This document shows positions 46,970 to 58,900 of a DNA stretch of 64,000 bases, one piece after another. Position 1 is the first letter of the stretch. Each line of letters opens with the position of its first letter. The translations under genes and the position numbers were made by a program. The stretch is from Zygnema cylindricum (taxonomy: Eukaryota; Streptophyta; Zygnematophyceae; Zygnematales; Zygnemataceae): positions 1-64,000 of the forward strand of contig JBBHKE010001421.1 of NCBI GenBank assembly GCA_037447655.1, written 5' to 3'. The notes under the pieces were generated by a model. That model was not told the DNA's origin, ran no database searches, and saw only the letters and a program-made list of their open reading frames with translations.

Positions 46970-48040
46970 TGTTGAAATTTATGTATTTTCTAGGTCTGTA
47001 TTGGAAAAATAAATATAGTGTTGAAAAGAGGTGACTAATAGTTCACTTCTATATTTTAGTTTGAATGTAAAGAGAGAGAAAGAGAGGACCAAAGGCACGC
47101 CATGGTTGCCGCATCATTTAGAAGGAGGCAGAATGAATTAGAAAGTATTTTACTAGTTTTAGCAAAATACTGCCCCTGGCCGGATTTGAACGGGGTCTGT
47201 AGACGGCTAAATAGACCAACGTCTTATCCATTATGTCACTAACGAAACGATACACGTGGAACATTTCACACATATTTACCTATTAATTTAAAGGACTAAT
47301 TCGCAGCAGACTAACGAAAACGCGCATTAATCAATTCATGCATGGAAGCGAATCGAAGCCCTATAAATACAACTGATCAGACGGCCACCATTACAGCCGC
47401 CACCCGCAATAAGCTTTCGGCGGCCTTTGGGGATAGCGTCACGCGGTGCCACGTGGCGCCACATTATTTGACACCGGAGAAGATGGGAGGAGGAACCATG
47501 GCTCCCGATTTGGCACATGTCACCTTGTAGACCATGTCGTACAATGGCCGTACAATAAGTACATCGCCCATCGTACCTTCTTGTACTATATAGTGTTCTT
47601 ATTGGACTAGGGTTTAGTAGTAGGTAGTCATGAGTAGGCAGACTAAGACTTAGTGATATTTCGGTACCTCTCTCTAAGAGTGCTTGTAACTATAAAGGTC
47701 ATCTTTGACCAGCCATAATTTAATGCTCGGGTGAGCAAATTCAATGATTATTTTTGCTGCGGACTCAGGGGAGTCTAGGCTACACAGGGGTGTAGTCGGT
47801 CAGAGGTTTTTGCGTGTCAGGGTGGCACTTATTCAGTGGGAAAGTCAAAGTGGGGAATACTGTCCAAAACACATATTCAAGCTTTGCATTCTGTAGTGGA
47901 ACTGAGCACACACAAGGTCTTATCTTCATAGGGGTGAAGTTGTATTGGGGTTTTGATTATCAAGGGATCATTCATTTGGGTTTATATCAACTTGGAGTCG
48001 GCACTATCTAGATTAGCTTCTTTTGGATCTGCGAATTCTG
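46970..48040 (+). mobile_element. Family 4 copia LTR (about 1.07 kb)
   Basis: Starts TGTTGAAATTTATGTATTTTC followed by TAGGTCTG, as in families 2 and 3. It shares CCATGTCGTACAATG.CCGTAC and GGTCA.CTTTGACC with the family 3 LTR and ends before a gag-like ATG. No second copy is present, so it is a 5' LTR with a dead body or a near-solo LTR. Confidence 0.7.
47160..47243 (-). promoter_or_regulatory. tRNA-like Pol III module in the family 4 LTR
   Basis: Minus strand TAGTGACATAATGGATAAGA fits a tRNA A box and D arm closely (T8, A9, G10, A14, G18, G19 in place). CGTTCAAATCC follows as B box and TTTT at 47167-47164. Antisense to the LTR and about 190-270 bp from its start, as in families 2 and 3. 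Confidence 0.6.
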
Positions 48041-49000
48041 TGGGCAATGGAGCCCATAGAATTTCAAAAACTTATATTATCGAGTGACTCAAATTAGTGA
48101 TTAAAAATATGAAAGAACCGAGCTTGGCGAGCCAACGATTTTTGTTATCAACCAACAAGGTGCACAGAAAACTTGGAGAAGCGATAACAACTACTCTTAA
48201 CGGTTGTATGTGCGCTAAAAAAACAAATGGGCTCTTAAAGGATCAATTTAGCGACTACTAGTTAGTGAGTCCAAAGTAACAATATCCTCTCATTGGGTAA
48301 TGCAAAAAGATGAATTTGGCATAGAAATCATGAACAAAAGAAAAAAAATAGCTTCTAGGAGAGGGACCATGTTCGAGCTCGTGAAAGATGATATTACTAG
48401 CGATTGTGATAAAACATTGACAATGTTAAACTGGAGAACAATCAAATCCGGATGAAGTTAAGAGTCTCGTGTAAAAGAAAGACAATTGCCTTATAACATC
48501 CTCAAGTAACTCACCAAAGCGACATGGGAAAAAATGATCATAGAAAGTCCCCCGAAATATCAAACACATTTATTTACACGCAAGAAGATGTAACTATATG
48601 ACAAACACTGTTGGTGGACTTTGAGACAACAACAAGACGTGGTCTTGCCAAAAGTGTACCTATATGGCATCGCACATGTTTGCGAGTAAACCGAGAAGCC
48701 ATATTAAACAACAAATGAAAACTACCTACTTTTAGGGGGAAAATTACTGGGAAGAAACTCGTATACCCTGGTCAAGATCGACTACAAGAGGGCTATAAAA
48801 TTAAAGAAAGGGCAAATATTTGGCGGTTGCAACGGAACAAAGGGCCGTTAGGGCTTCAACTTATGACTCTATTGTTGGCGAGGACAGTGATATTATCCTA
48901 ACGCATTAAGGTTGGGAATGAAATAAGAATTTAAATGACAGGGGTGTCGCTAAATGGGAGGATTGTACATATGTGACCCTTGTTAGGAATGTGAAAGAGC
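48041..49000 (+). pseudogene. Family 4 copia gag remains
   Basis: MEPIEFQKLILSSDSN follows the LTR and stops. Further on, LTKATWEKMIIES and SPPKYQTHLFTRKKM match the usual gag order (a KA.WE.L block, then a RKKL block). Frame breaks and stops throughout. Confidence 0.5.
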
Positions 49001-49904
49001 CAAATTGGTCGTAGGACATGATTTCACATGTCTCGCTTAATCAACATCGACAACACAAGGCTTTACGTAACCAAGGCTAGGAACCCAAAGTGCAAGTACA
49101 CTAGAAGAATGGATGAGAATAAGGGGAGGATGTTGAATAAGGTTGATCGAAGATTCAAAGGTAAATAATGACTCGAGATGGATATGGAGAGGTTGGGAAG
49201 AAGATCCTAGACGAAGATACAAACTCGCCTACTGTTGTGTGCCACTTGCGGTGTGGAAGATGGAAGGCTCCCCAGTCACCGCAAGGTGTCCACTCGCCAT
49301 AGTGTAATTATAAAACCATGAATTTCGCTTTGTATGGCCGCCCATGATGAGTAATTGTGGTTACTAATAGCCAAGGTGAGATTTGCCACAGGTTTAGGAA
49401 AAGGTGAATATCGCTTAAATATGCGGATCAATTTAGAAGATAAGGTTGGTACGCAAGGGAGAGTTTGGAAACAAAAGGAAAACTCACCTTGAATGATTTC
49501 GTATTGAGTACCCGTATGTAAGTGACAATTATAGAGAGAAATGGCCTAAAACCAAAAAACGAAAAATAACGCTGAAAATAGCTGGAATGATGCGAACTTA
49601 AAGGGCGAACAAAAAACATGATAGGATTTTCAAACACTAATTTTGGCCTAGAAAAGCACGGCGACTTGTTGCCTATAGAACAGCGAAAATTTGTCGACGA
49701 ACTAATCTCTGTAATAAGGTTTTTTAACATTGGATATATTTTAGCCAGGAATGTGGAGGTTAACGCTTCGGTGTGATAACCGCCGATGAATTTTTTATGG
49801 GTGCGTTGAATAGTTCAAAAGTAGGCGTTTTTATGGTAGGCCTTTGGTAGGCCCACAAAACTTGGCACAAAACTCACGTAGAGTAGGCATACTGTATGTG
49901 TGTG
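49001..49904. other. Unrecognised, probably decayed retroelement body
   Basis: No protease, integrase or RT motif could be read. There are no splice-consistent exons. Confidence 0.3.
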
Positions 49905-50460
49905 CGTTGTGCACACTCTTGTACGAACGCATGAATCTGACGTATAATCATAGTACAGCGCACGCCGCCGGACGAAATTTTTTAGCGAACTGACACGACG
50001 CAAGATGACATTCCACGGGAAAGAAAACCTGAAAAAAAAAAACGCGGACGGGCAACCAAACAAAATTTCTACCGTTTTCGCAGCCACCAACGGATAGGTT
50101 TTGGTAATATTTTTGGAAGTGTGGAATATTTTTTTTATCGTCCAATACTGCTTGGTTGGTCAATTTGAGGCTTTATTTAGTGTGGCCTTCAAAACTTCAG
50201 ACGCTAATATGACAGATAGTCCTATCGTAAGTTGTGTTATGGGCTTTTTATGTGATCTTCTTAGATCGCTACTTTGATCAGCGACCGTCCGATCGTCCAA
50301 ATCTGACGGTTTAAATAAAAAAATACATTAAAACTCGCAGAAAAAGATAATTGTCCGAATGTTTTTCAAAATTTAGACATGATGTTTAATTCTCTATCGA
50401 TCGATGTGCAACTCAACCCTGTTACTATTTTTTTTAATTTTGCGACCCATACATAGTTGT
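49905..50460 (+). repeat. R2 dispersed repeat, copy 2
   Basis: Matches copy 1 at 34945-35345 but carries about 160 extra bases (50055-50215) between the ACGCGGACG and AGTCCTATCGTAAG blocks. Confidence 0.8.
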
Positions 50461-50489
50461 TCAAAACGCATTTTACGCACGATTCAAAC

Positions 50490-51880
50490 GCGCGTACAAT
50501 ACGTAGAAATTGGAGAGGTCGATTTGAAAAAATCGTAAAAATCGTTAATGAATTTATGTCCGTACAATTCTATAGATATAAAAAAATTGAATTGATCATG
50601 TACTGCAGTTTGAGCGTTTTCCGTTAAACGAGCGGCATAGAATTTTAATTATTTTTATAACTATCACACCCAGCGCGTGAATCGGAACATCTACATCAAT
50701 TGGTTTTCGACGACATCTTTCAGGGATGTGTCTAAATCTGTAGTACCATGTTCGAATACTGGACAACACTTCCTTTCTATTAGAATAATATTGCCGTGGC
50801 GTCAGTAATGGCGTCTTCCTTCAAGATTCGCTTTATGTTTTCATGGCGGCTTCTTTTCAAAAATTTGAAGAAGACTCGTACACATTTTTACTGCGCGCAA
50901 ATACTGTGACGCCGCAACGTCTCTTTTTGAAATTGTCCGTAGATGTACGATAAAATTCCGAACGTATCTGTGAACATTTTGTTCAGTTTACAAAACACAA
51001 AGTACCGATACGTGCATTGTATCTTTTGGTCAACTTCCGTACAATTTCCCTAAAAAACCATACAGTTACCGCAATTTGTCTATATGTTTCCTTAAATCGC
51101 CCGTTCCAATTTACAGTAGACGTTTTTTTGCGATTTTTTCAAAAGTCACATACAATACGTAGAAACTGGAAAAAATGAAAAAATAGCATAGTTGTTCACG
51201 GTGATTAGTGCGAACGTACCGTACGTGACGAATTATACGTAACAAACGCATTGAACCTTTTGATCAAATCGCAAAAAATCGTTAATGAATTTCCTTCCGT
51301 ACTATTCCGTACACAATAAAACAAAAAACTATTACATATAACGCAGTTTGCAAGTTTTTCCCGTTAAATGAGCGGTAAGAAAATAAAAATTTTAAACTTT
51401 TATCACAATACGTCTTGGGAACGGAATGACTTTACCAAATGGTAGTCCTACCATACACCTTAAGTTTTGCAACGCAGTGAGCGCACCCGGGTTCGAATGC
51501 TACCATGATAACATTTTTAGCAATTTCGTCTCTGTACCATGGCGTCTTCTTTCAAAAAAAATTGAAGAAGATGCCCGTACAAATTTCAAACTGAATGCGC
51601 GAAATTATTGTGACGTCCAACGTCTCTTTTCGAAAATGTCCGTACATTTTCGATTATATATCGTTCAACTTCCGTAATATTTCTGTTCAGTTCACTGAAC
51701 AGAAAGTACCAATAAGTGCGACGCATATTTCCCGTTTTATTCCGTACATATACGTAAAAAAATGTACAGTTACAGTAATTAGTTTACAGGTTTCCGTAAA
51801 ATTTCAGTTTCAGTTTACAGTATACGTTTTTTTACGATTTTTTCAAAAGTCACGAATTATACGTTTCAATCGCAAAAAAG
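50490..51880. repeat. Two diverged tandem copies of an about 650-bp non-coding unit
   Basis: Shared ordered landmarks are: AAAATCGTTAATGAATTT at 50550 and 51280; TTCCCGTTAAA.GAGCGG; a TGGCGTCTTC block; CAACGTCTCTTTT; and ACGATTTTTTCAAAAGTCAC at 51130 and 51840. The second copy contains GGGTTCGAATGCTACC near 51490, which resembles a tRNA B box. Confidence 0.65.
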
Positions 51881-51899
51881 GAAAAAATCGCGCGATTTG

Positions 51900-52660
51900 A
51901 ACAACTATGGTATAATGTAAGGCAGTTGTACCGAAATATACGAAATGCACGAAAGTTTACCCTAAAAACTTTTAGTATGAAGTCAAAGTCGGTCAACGCA
52001 TTCGAAAAAATATTGAATTTTGTTCCGTGCGCATATTCGTTATTTTTGGGGCGTTTCATGCGTGCGTTGTATGCGCATGAGACATCTATGGTTTTTCACG
52101 ACGTATGAATAAGCCAATAATTACGATTTGTCGCGTTCCCTAAGATTTGCGATATGAAGTGTTACTACCGTGTCAGATTTGCGACGCTAATCATGATGTC
52201 ACGTACTTCCACGATACCAAAGAGTACAAAGTACAATAATGTTGGATTGTATGGACAGTACAATATTTTCACTTTTATTAGTTTTTTGCTTGACCGACCG
52301 TAACCGACTTTGTTTTTTTTTCTGATGAATCAACCGACCGCGACCTCCCGGCCCCCAAAATTTGGCAACCGAATCCGTTCCGGATCCGGCGCGGGCGGTC
52401 GGTTAACGGTCGGTCACGGTTTCGGTTGACCGTTTGCGACCTCTGCGCCAAACACATATTGCTTATATCGTAATATCGACATCAACCAGTTTTGGGATAA
52501 CTGATATTAAATGTCGATATAGCGGTTACGTTCCCTAGAAAATCAACCATAACTGATATTATTTGACGATATACCGTTTACCCGGATCCCTAGAAAAGTA
52601 CATTTCGAATATCGTCAAAACCTGCTCGATATGTAACACTATGAAAAAGATACTGCCGCG
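51900..52660. repeat. Decayed MITE and repeat fragments
   Basis: GCGCATGAGACATCTATGGTTT at 52070-52092 matches the R1 insert boundary near 37770. 52330-52440 has palindromic CCGACCG and GGATCCGG blocks ending TTTGCGACCTCTG, like the MITE at 44763. 52480-52650 is a decayed CGATAT-type hAT-like element ending GATATGTAACACTA. Confidence 0.5.
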
Positions 52661-52919
52661 GCAAGTAAATCAACTAATCAAGTAACCCAGTGTGCGGAAA
52701 ATTCTGTCGGTTCTGTCCTGGCTGATGAACATTCTGCACGGAATGTACGGAAATTGTACGGCTAGCTGCAAATTGCGTCAGTCCAGTAGCCCTTCCTGTT
52801 CCTACAGACCTGGCGAGCGGCCATGGCCTTGGTCGCCGAGCCCTCCTTGAAGCGCCCTGCGAGCGCGCCGGTCGGCCGGCACCTCGCATTGTCTCCGCTG
52901 TCAGGCACATTACTGACTG

Positions 52920-55900
52920 ATGGCGTCAGCCGGCGACACCAATGGCCCGGATTCCATTCCCCAGCGCAGATCTGAGGCGCTCGGGTCAAGAGTTCGCATG
53001 TTACCTCCTGTTCCAAGAGCACCTACAGACAGTCATCTTCCCTCTTCTCTTGTTGACGCTCATCATCCTCCTATCGCTAATACGAATTTAACCGTTGTAG
53101 TTCCTGACGTAAGAGACCAGTCGCCTCCCCTCCAACATGGAACAACTTTCCGCTCCCAGGTTTCTCCAAATGGTCGCTCTTCAAGAAGTACTCTAGTCAG
53201 TCAGAGGTCACGAACAGATAGTGCCGGGGCGTCACCGACAAGCACACGATCTTCTGTTGGAAGCCCAACCGATGGCTCTCCCTCTCGTCCTAGAGCCTCC
53301 AATACATCAGCCGCTTCTACTTCTACCTCTTATTCTCTCCCGCGTCAAGCAGGAGCTCCACCTTCCATGGACGCCAGTGAGTCTCAAAGTGAAGAAAGAT
53401 TCTCTGATTTTTCTTCACTTAATCGCCGGTTTGGCCAAGCTGGTAGCTCTTCTCCGTCTTCTAATGCACGTAGTGGTACAGGACATGCTGCGTCTCCACT
53501 ACCAGGAGGAAGTAGCAGAGATAAATTCGTCACGTCTGGTACGGCGACGTCATCTGCTAGAGCAACAAGCAGTACCACTTCTCTGAGGACTAGCGCTTCA
53601 AGCTCTTCTGTTAGGGCAAGTTCTGTCGTTTCGTCAGCCAGGGCAAGTGCTGTGACGTCATCAGTGACGTCCTCAGTTAGGACTGGCACTGCAAGTTCGG
53701 CTCTGCGTACATCTAGCTCGTCCATACGAGGCAATCCTGCCGGCCAGACTACTAGCGGACGGACTTTAACGTCCGGTTCTCCATCAGCTGCGAGACAGAA
53801 CTTGTCATCAGCATCTTTGGTCAAGTCGCCCGGTTCTTCGTCAGTTGGAGCGGGAAGGTTAAGGTCGGGCGCAGCATCTGAGAGAGGTGATGTTAAAGGA
53901 GCGCCATTGTCTAGAAGTGGAGTAACAGGGAGAGCTTCAAGCTCCTATGGTGGGGGAGGAGGCACACGATTGGCATCTGGAAAGGAGGATGTCGGGAAGA
54001 GCAAGACGACAGCAAAGGGTCTCAGCATCAAGGTGCATTAAAATTTCAAATGTTAACTTTTGTGTTGAACTAAATGGTGCTTAGAGGAAGGAGTATTTCT
54101 GTTTTTGACACTGTATGTGAGTGAACATAACAGCGAACCTGTTTTTTCTCTTTGTCTTTGTTTCTTAGCACAAGTTTTACGTCTCTGTTTTTTGCTGCAA
54201 ATGCTTATCACCCTGTTACACGATTGGGTTATGTATGTGCAGGCAGCTGGAAGCACTCCCCTGGAACCGGATCAGGTTAGTTTTCAACTTTAGCTTCCCT
54301 TTTTCTGCTGAATATATATTGGATACTTCGTTTATAGTAATGGAAAGGTGGTTACTCTCTGTTGCCAGCGCAAATTGGCATTGTTGGCAATTTGTGGCAC
54401 TTTGTATGCCCTAGAGCTTGCAATTATGCTTTCCGTTTATACTGATGACATTTAAACTGTATACTTATACTGCAGTTATGCCGAGGACATTTATAGTGTT
54501 TATCTGTATTGTAGCTTCTATGTCGACATTTATACTTTGCACTTATACTGTAGCTTATTCTGTGGACATTTATGCTGAACACGTTTACTGTAGCTTACAT
54601 TTATACTGTGGGCTCTGTTGGGAAGCAGATTGCACCACCAGCTTTTGATAAGGTAAGCTCACAATTGAATATGTAAAAATCTCCCACAAGCGCTGAAATA
54701 TGTTTTATGATATTGATTTTCATCTTACTGAATTCTGTAGGAGTAGCTGAAACAGTATCACCTGCCTGTTGCCGAGACCAGTTTTTTCCTATTTTCATTT
54801 GTCTGTGGTTAATCAATTTGCTAGGGCATCCCCTCCACGAGAGCCTCATGAGGTGCCTACATTGAGCCGTTGTTAGTCCATTTATTTTTTTTGAGCTTCT
54901 GAAAGAACATGCAGGCTTTGAGAATGGTGTTATCTGAGTTTACTCAATGTCTCCTATACAGCCGAATATACTGTATTGATTACACATTAATTTTTATCTT
55001 TCCTTCGTTGGAGCGATTGATTTTCTACTGCAAGCTCTTGGCCTTTAGTCCTTTGCTATGCTGAGGTCTCCCTCTCCCTCTCCCTCTCCCTCTACCCCTC
55101 CCCAACCATGCTGCCATGGCCCACTCTACACCCCCCCCTGTGACGTCTCTCTTTGTGGACCTCTCCCTCCTGGAGGGAGAGAGCGAGAGGGGTAGTGAGA
55201 GGGGTAGTGAGATAGAGAGCGAGAGGGATAGCGAGAGGGATAGTGAGAGGGGTAGTGAGAGGAGCAGTGAGAGAAGTAGTGAGAGAGTTTGTATCGACAG
55301 GGATGGGAGTGAGAGGGGAGGGAGTGAGAGGGAAGGGAGTGAGGGAGGGGGTAGCGAGAGAGAGGGTAGTGAGATAGACAGCCACCATGAGCCCACTCCC
55401 CCTACTCCCTCTACCAGTGACAAAAGTCACACAAACGACAAAAGTGAAGGGAGCAGCAGCAGTAGCTGTGCCAGCTGTCACCCTGTGCCACGTCAGCAGA
55501 AGGGTGGGAGGGTGTCTCTCTCTCTCCCCCCCTCCGGGGGAAGAGGGCTTGTTGCTTCAGGGGTAGGGGGAGGAGGGAGGGGGGGAGGAGGGGTGGGAGG
55601 AGGGGAGGGACAGCTGTCGAATATGGGTTCTTTAGAGTTGGTACATCCTTTACCAAATGGGACAGATGTCACATCTCCTTTGGCTTCTTCTGCCTCTCCC
55701 TCTCCCGGGAGGGAAGGGAGAGAGAGGGGGAAAGAGGGAGGAGGAGACGGGGCGAGAGATTTGGGAGAGGGAGACGCGGGAGATTTGAGAAATGGAGCAA
55801 CAGAAGGGAGAGAAGGGAGAGAGGGAGGTGGAGAGAGGAGAGACGATAGAGGAGTTAGAGGAGGAGAGAGAGGAGTAAGAGGAAAAGGGGACAAAAGTGG

Positions 55901-58900
55901 TGGATTTATGAGTGAAATTGGGAGTAGAGGGGGAGGAGGAGGAGGAGGAGAAGGAGAAGGAGACAGTGGTAGTGGTCCAATAGGAGGAGAATCTCGGTGG
56001 ACCAATCGGATGAATGCTGTCTCGAGAGAGAGAGGAGAGGGAGGAGAGGGAGGAGAGGGAGGAGGAGGAGGAGAAATGAGGCGAGAGGCTGGAGTTGTAG
56101 GAGGAGGAGAGAGGAGAGGAGATCGAGGAGAGCGAGGAGAGGGTCTTTGTCTTTGTTTCTTAGCACAAGTTTTACGTCTCTGTTTTTTGCTGCAAATGCT
56201 TATCACCCTGTTACACGATTGGGTTATGTATGTGCAGGCAGCTGGAAGCACTCCCCTGGAACCGGATCAGGTTAGTTTTCAACTTTAGCTTCCCTTTTTC
56301 TGCTGAATATATATTGGATACTTCGTTTATAGTAATGGAAAGGTGGTTACTCTCTGTTGCCAGCGCAAATTGGCATTGTTGGCAATTTGTGGCACTTTGT
56401 ATGCCCTAGAGCTTGCAATTATGCTTTCCGTTTATACTGATGACATTTAAACTGTATACTTATACTGCAGTTATGCCGAGGACATTTATAGTGTTTATCT
56501 GTATTGTAGCTTCTATGTCGACATTTATACTTTGCACTTATACTGTAGCTTATTCTGTGGACATTTATGCTGAACACGTTTACTGTAGCTTACATTTATA
56601 CTGTGGGCTCTGTTGGGAAGCAGATTGCACCACCAGCTTTTGATAAGGTAAGCTCACAATTGAATATGTAAAAATCTCCCACAAGCGCTGAAATATGTTT
56701 TATGATATTGATTTTCATCTGACTGAATTCTGTAGGAGTAGCTGAAACAGTATCACCTGCCTGTTGCCGAGACCAGTTTTTTCCTATTTTCATTTGACTG
56801 TGGTTAATCAATTTGCTAGGGCATCCCCTCCACGAGAGCCTCATGAGGTGCCTACATTGAGCCGTTGTTAGTCCATTTAATTTTTTTGAGCTTCTGAAAG
56901 AACATGCAGGCTTTGAGAATGGTGTTATCTGAGTTTACTCAATGTCTCCTATACAGCCGAATATACTGTATTGATTACACATTAATTTTTATCTTTCCTT
57001 CGTTGGAGCGATTGATTTTCTACTGCAAGCTCTTGGCCTTTAGTCCTTTGCTATGCTGAGGTCTCCCTCTCCCTCTCCCTCTCCTCTACCTCTACCCCTC
57101 CCCCTCTCCCTCTACCCCTCCCCCTCTACCTCTACCTCTCCCCCTCCCCCTCCCCCTCCCCCTCCCCCTCCCCCTCCCCCTCCCCCTCCCCCTCCCCCTC
57201 CCCCTCCCCCTCCCCCTCCCCCTCCCCCTCCCCCTCCCCCTCCCCCTCCCCCTCCCCCTCCCCCTCCCCCTCCCCTCCGCCTCCCTCTCCTCCCCCCGCT
57301 CCTCCCTCCCTCTACCTCTTCTCTCCCCCCCCTCTCCCATAAGTGTTTAGCCCGATGTGAATCTCTGTATATCTCCTGGTTCGTTAGAATTTAAGAGTGT
57401 TCTTTGACGTGCTTTTGGTGATTTCAGAAATTTTCACCTTGGCTGTTATTCTGTCTATGCCTGAGTTTGCTATGGTGATGCCGTGCTGGTCAGGAGACAT
57501 TTTAGTAGTGCAGTCGCGCCGTTTTGTAAATCGTTGAGTTTCTCGTTTTGTATTTTGTTCCATGGCACTCTCTTCCTCTCCCTCTGCCCATCTCTCCCAT
57601 CTCCCTTTTGCTCTCTTTTTCCACCCTCTTTCCCCTTTTCCCTTTCTTTCCCCCTTGTCTCACATTTTTTCTATCGTTTTCTCCCTCGACCTCTTCCCTG
57701 CACCTTCTGTTCCTTTCCCTCCCTGTCGTCCTCTGTCTCTCCCCCGCCCTTCCATCCTCATCTCCCTCCCCACTTTCCTTATCCTGCACTCCTTTTGTCC
57801 GCTCACCCTCCTTCTCTTTCCTTTCCCTTCTTTGACGCACCGGTATACCCTTCACCGTCTGTTGGAAACCTTTTCAGGTATCCAGTACTCCAGAGTTGGT
57901 TGTTGCAAGGAGGTGGTGTGATTTTTGGGTTTGGAACCGTATCTCGTGGTATCTCATTTTCTTTGTAACTTTTTGAGTTGCAGGTGAAGGTTCTTCAAGA
58001 GGAGAATGAGGACCTCCGGCGGAAGCTAGTTGCCATGGAAGCCACCCAGGCTGCGGTATGTTGTTCTTTTTTCTTTACAATATCAAGTGATCTAAAATGA
58101 AGGCAAGGTCTTTGCAGAAACAAGTTTGATTTTGTTCACCAGGTCTCGTTTCTTATATTGTGGCAGAAAGCTGGTTGCTTGGCAACCATTTCTGGTTAAG
58201 TTTTTGTACTTCTTTGGCTTTTATGTGTTATTTGGTCTTGAATTCTCCTGTTGTGCTCTTTGACTTTTTTGCTTGACGTTGTTCCTGGCGGTCGATCTGA
58301 AAGGGCTTTGCTTGGCGAAAAGTTATTTCAAGTTCTTTTTTCAGTTCCCCTGACTATGTTACGCTGTGTTGGCATGAGAACTGAAAAACTGAATTTGCAA
58401 ATTAGTAGTGTTGTGTATCGGTAAGGATTTGCCGATAACCGATATGGGCCTTTTTTCGGGTAGCCGATAATCGATATATTGGTACAATATATCGTTATCG
58501 GTGTTATCGCCGATAAATAACCGATATTTATCGGTTATTATCGGCGATAGCACCGATATCGATAACTATCGGCGATATATGTACGGACCGTACAGATAAA
58601 TGTACGGCCAGTTCACTCAACTGTACGTGTTATTCCCCCGACGCGCCCTACTCACAACCCCTATCTACTGAGGTGCCTACCAATCAGATCATTTGTACAA
58701 GCCGAAAGTACAGTAGCCGGCATAAGATATGTACGACTTTAGTACTGCTCCAGTTAAAACGATGTTCTTTCACATCCGACGCCATGGCTTTGTCCCTTTC
58801 TTCCTTGGGATCCACTGGAAACCTGCCACGTGTCAATCCGTCGGCTTTTTTGGCATAAGCCACCAAAAGAGCCATTCCGGGATGCCTGCGCTCACGCTGG

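Noticed and set aside
57053-57394. Polyproline frame (plus) and Arg-Gly frame (minus)
   Set aside because: Both are translations of the (CCCCTC)n array inside an intron.
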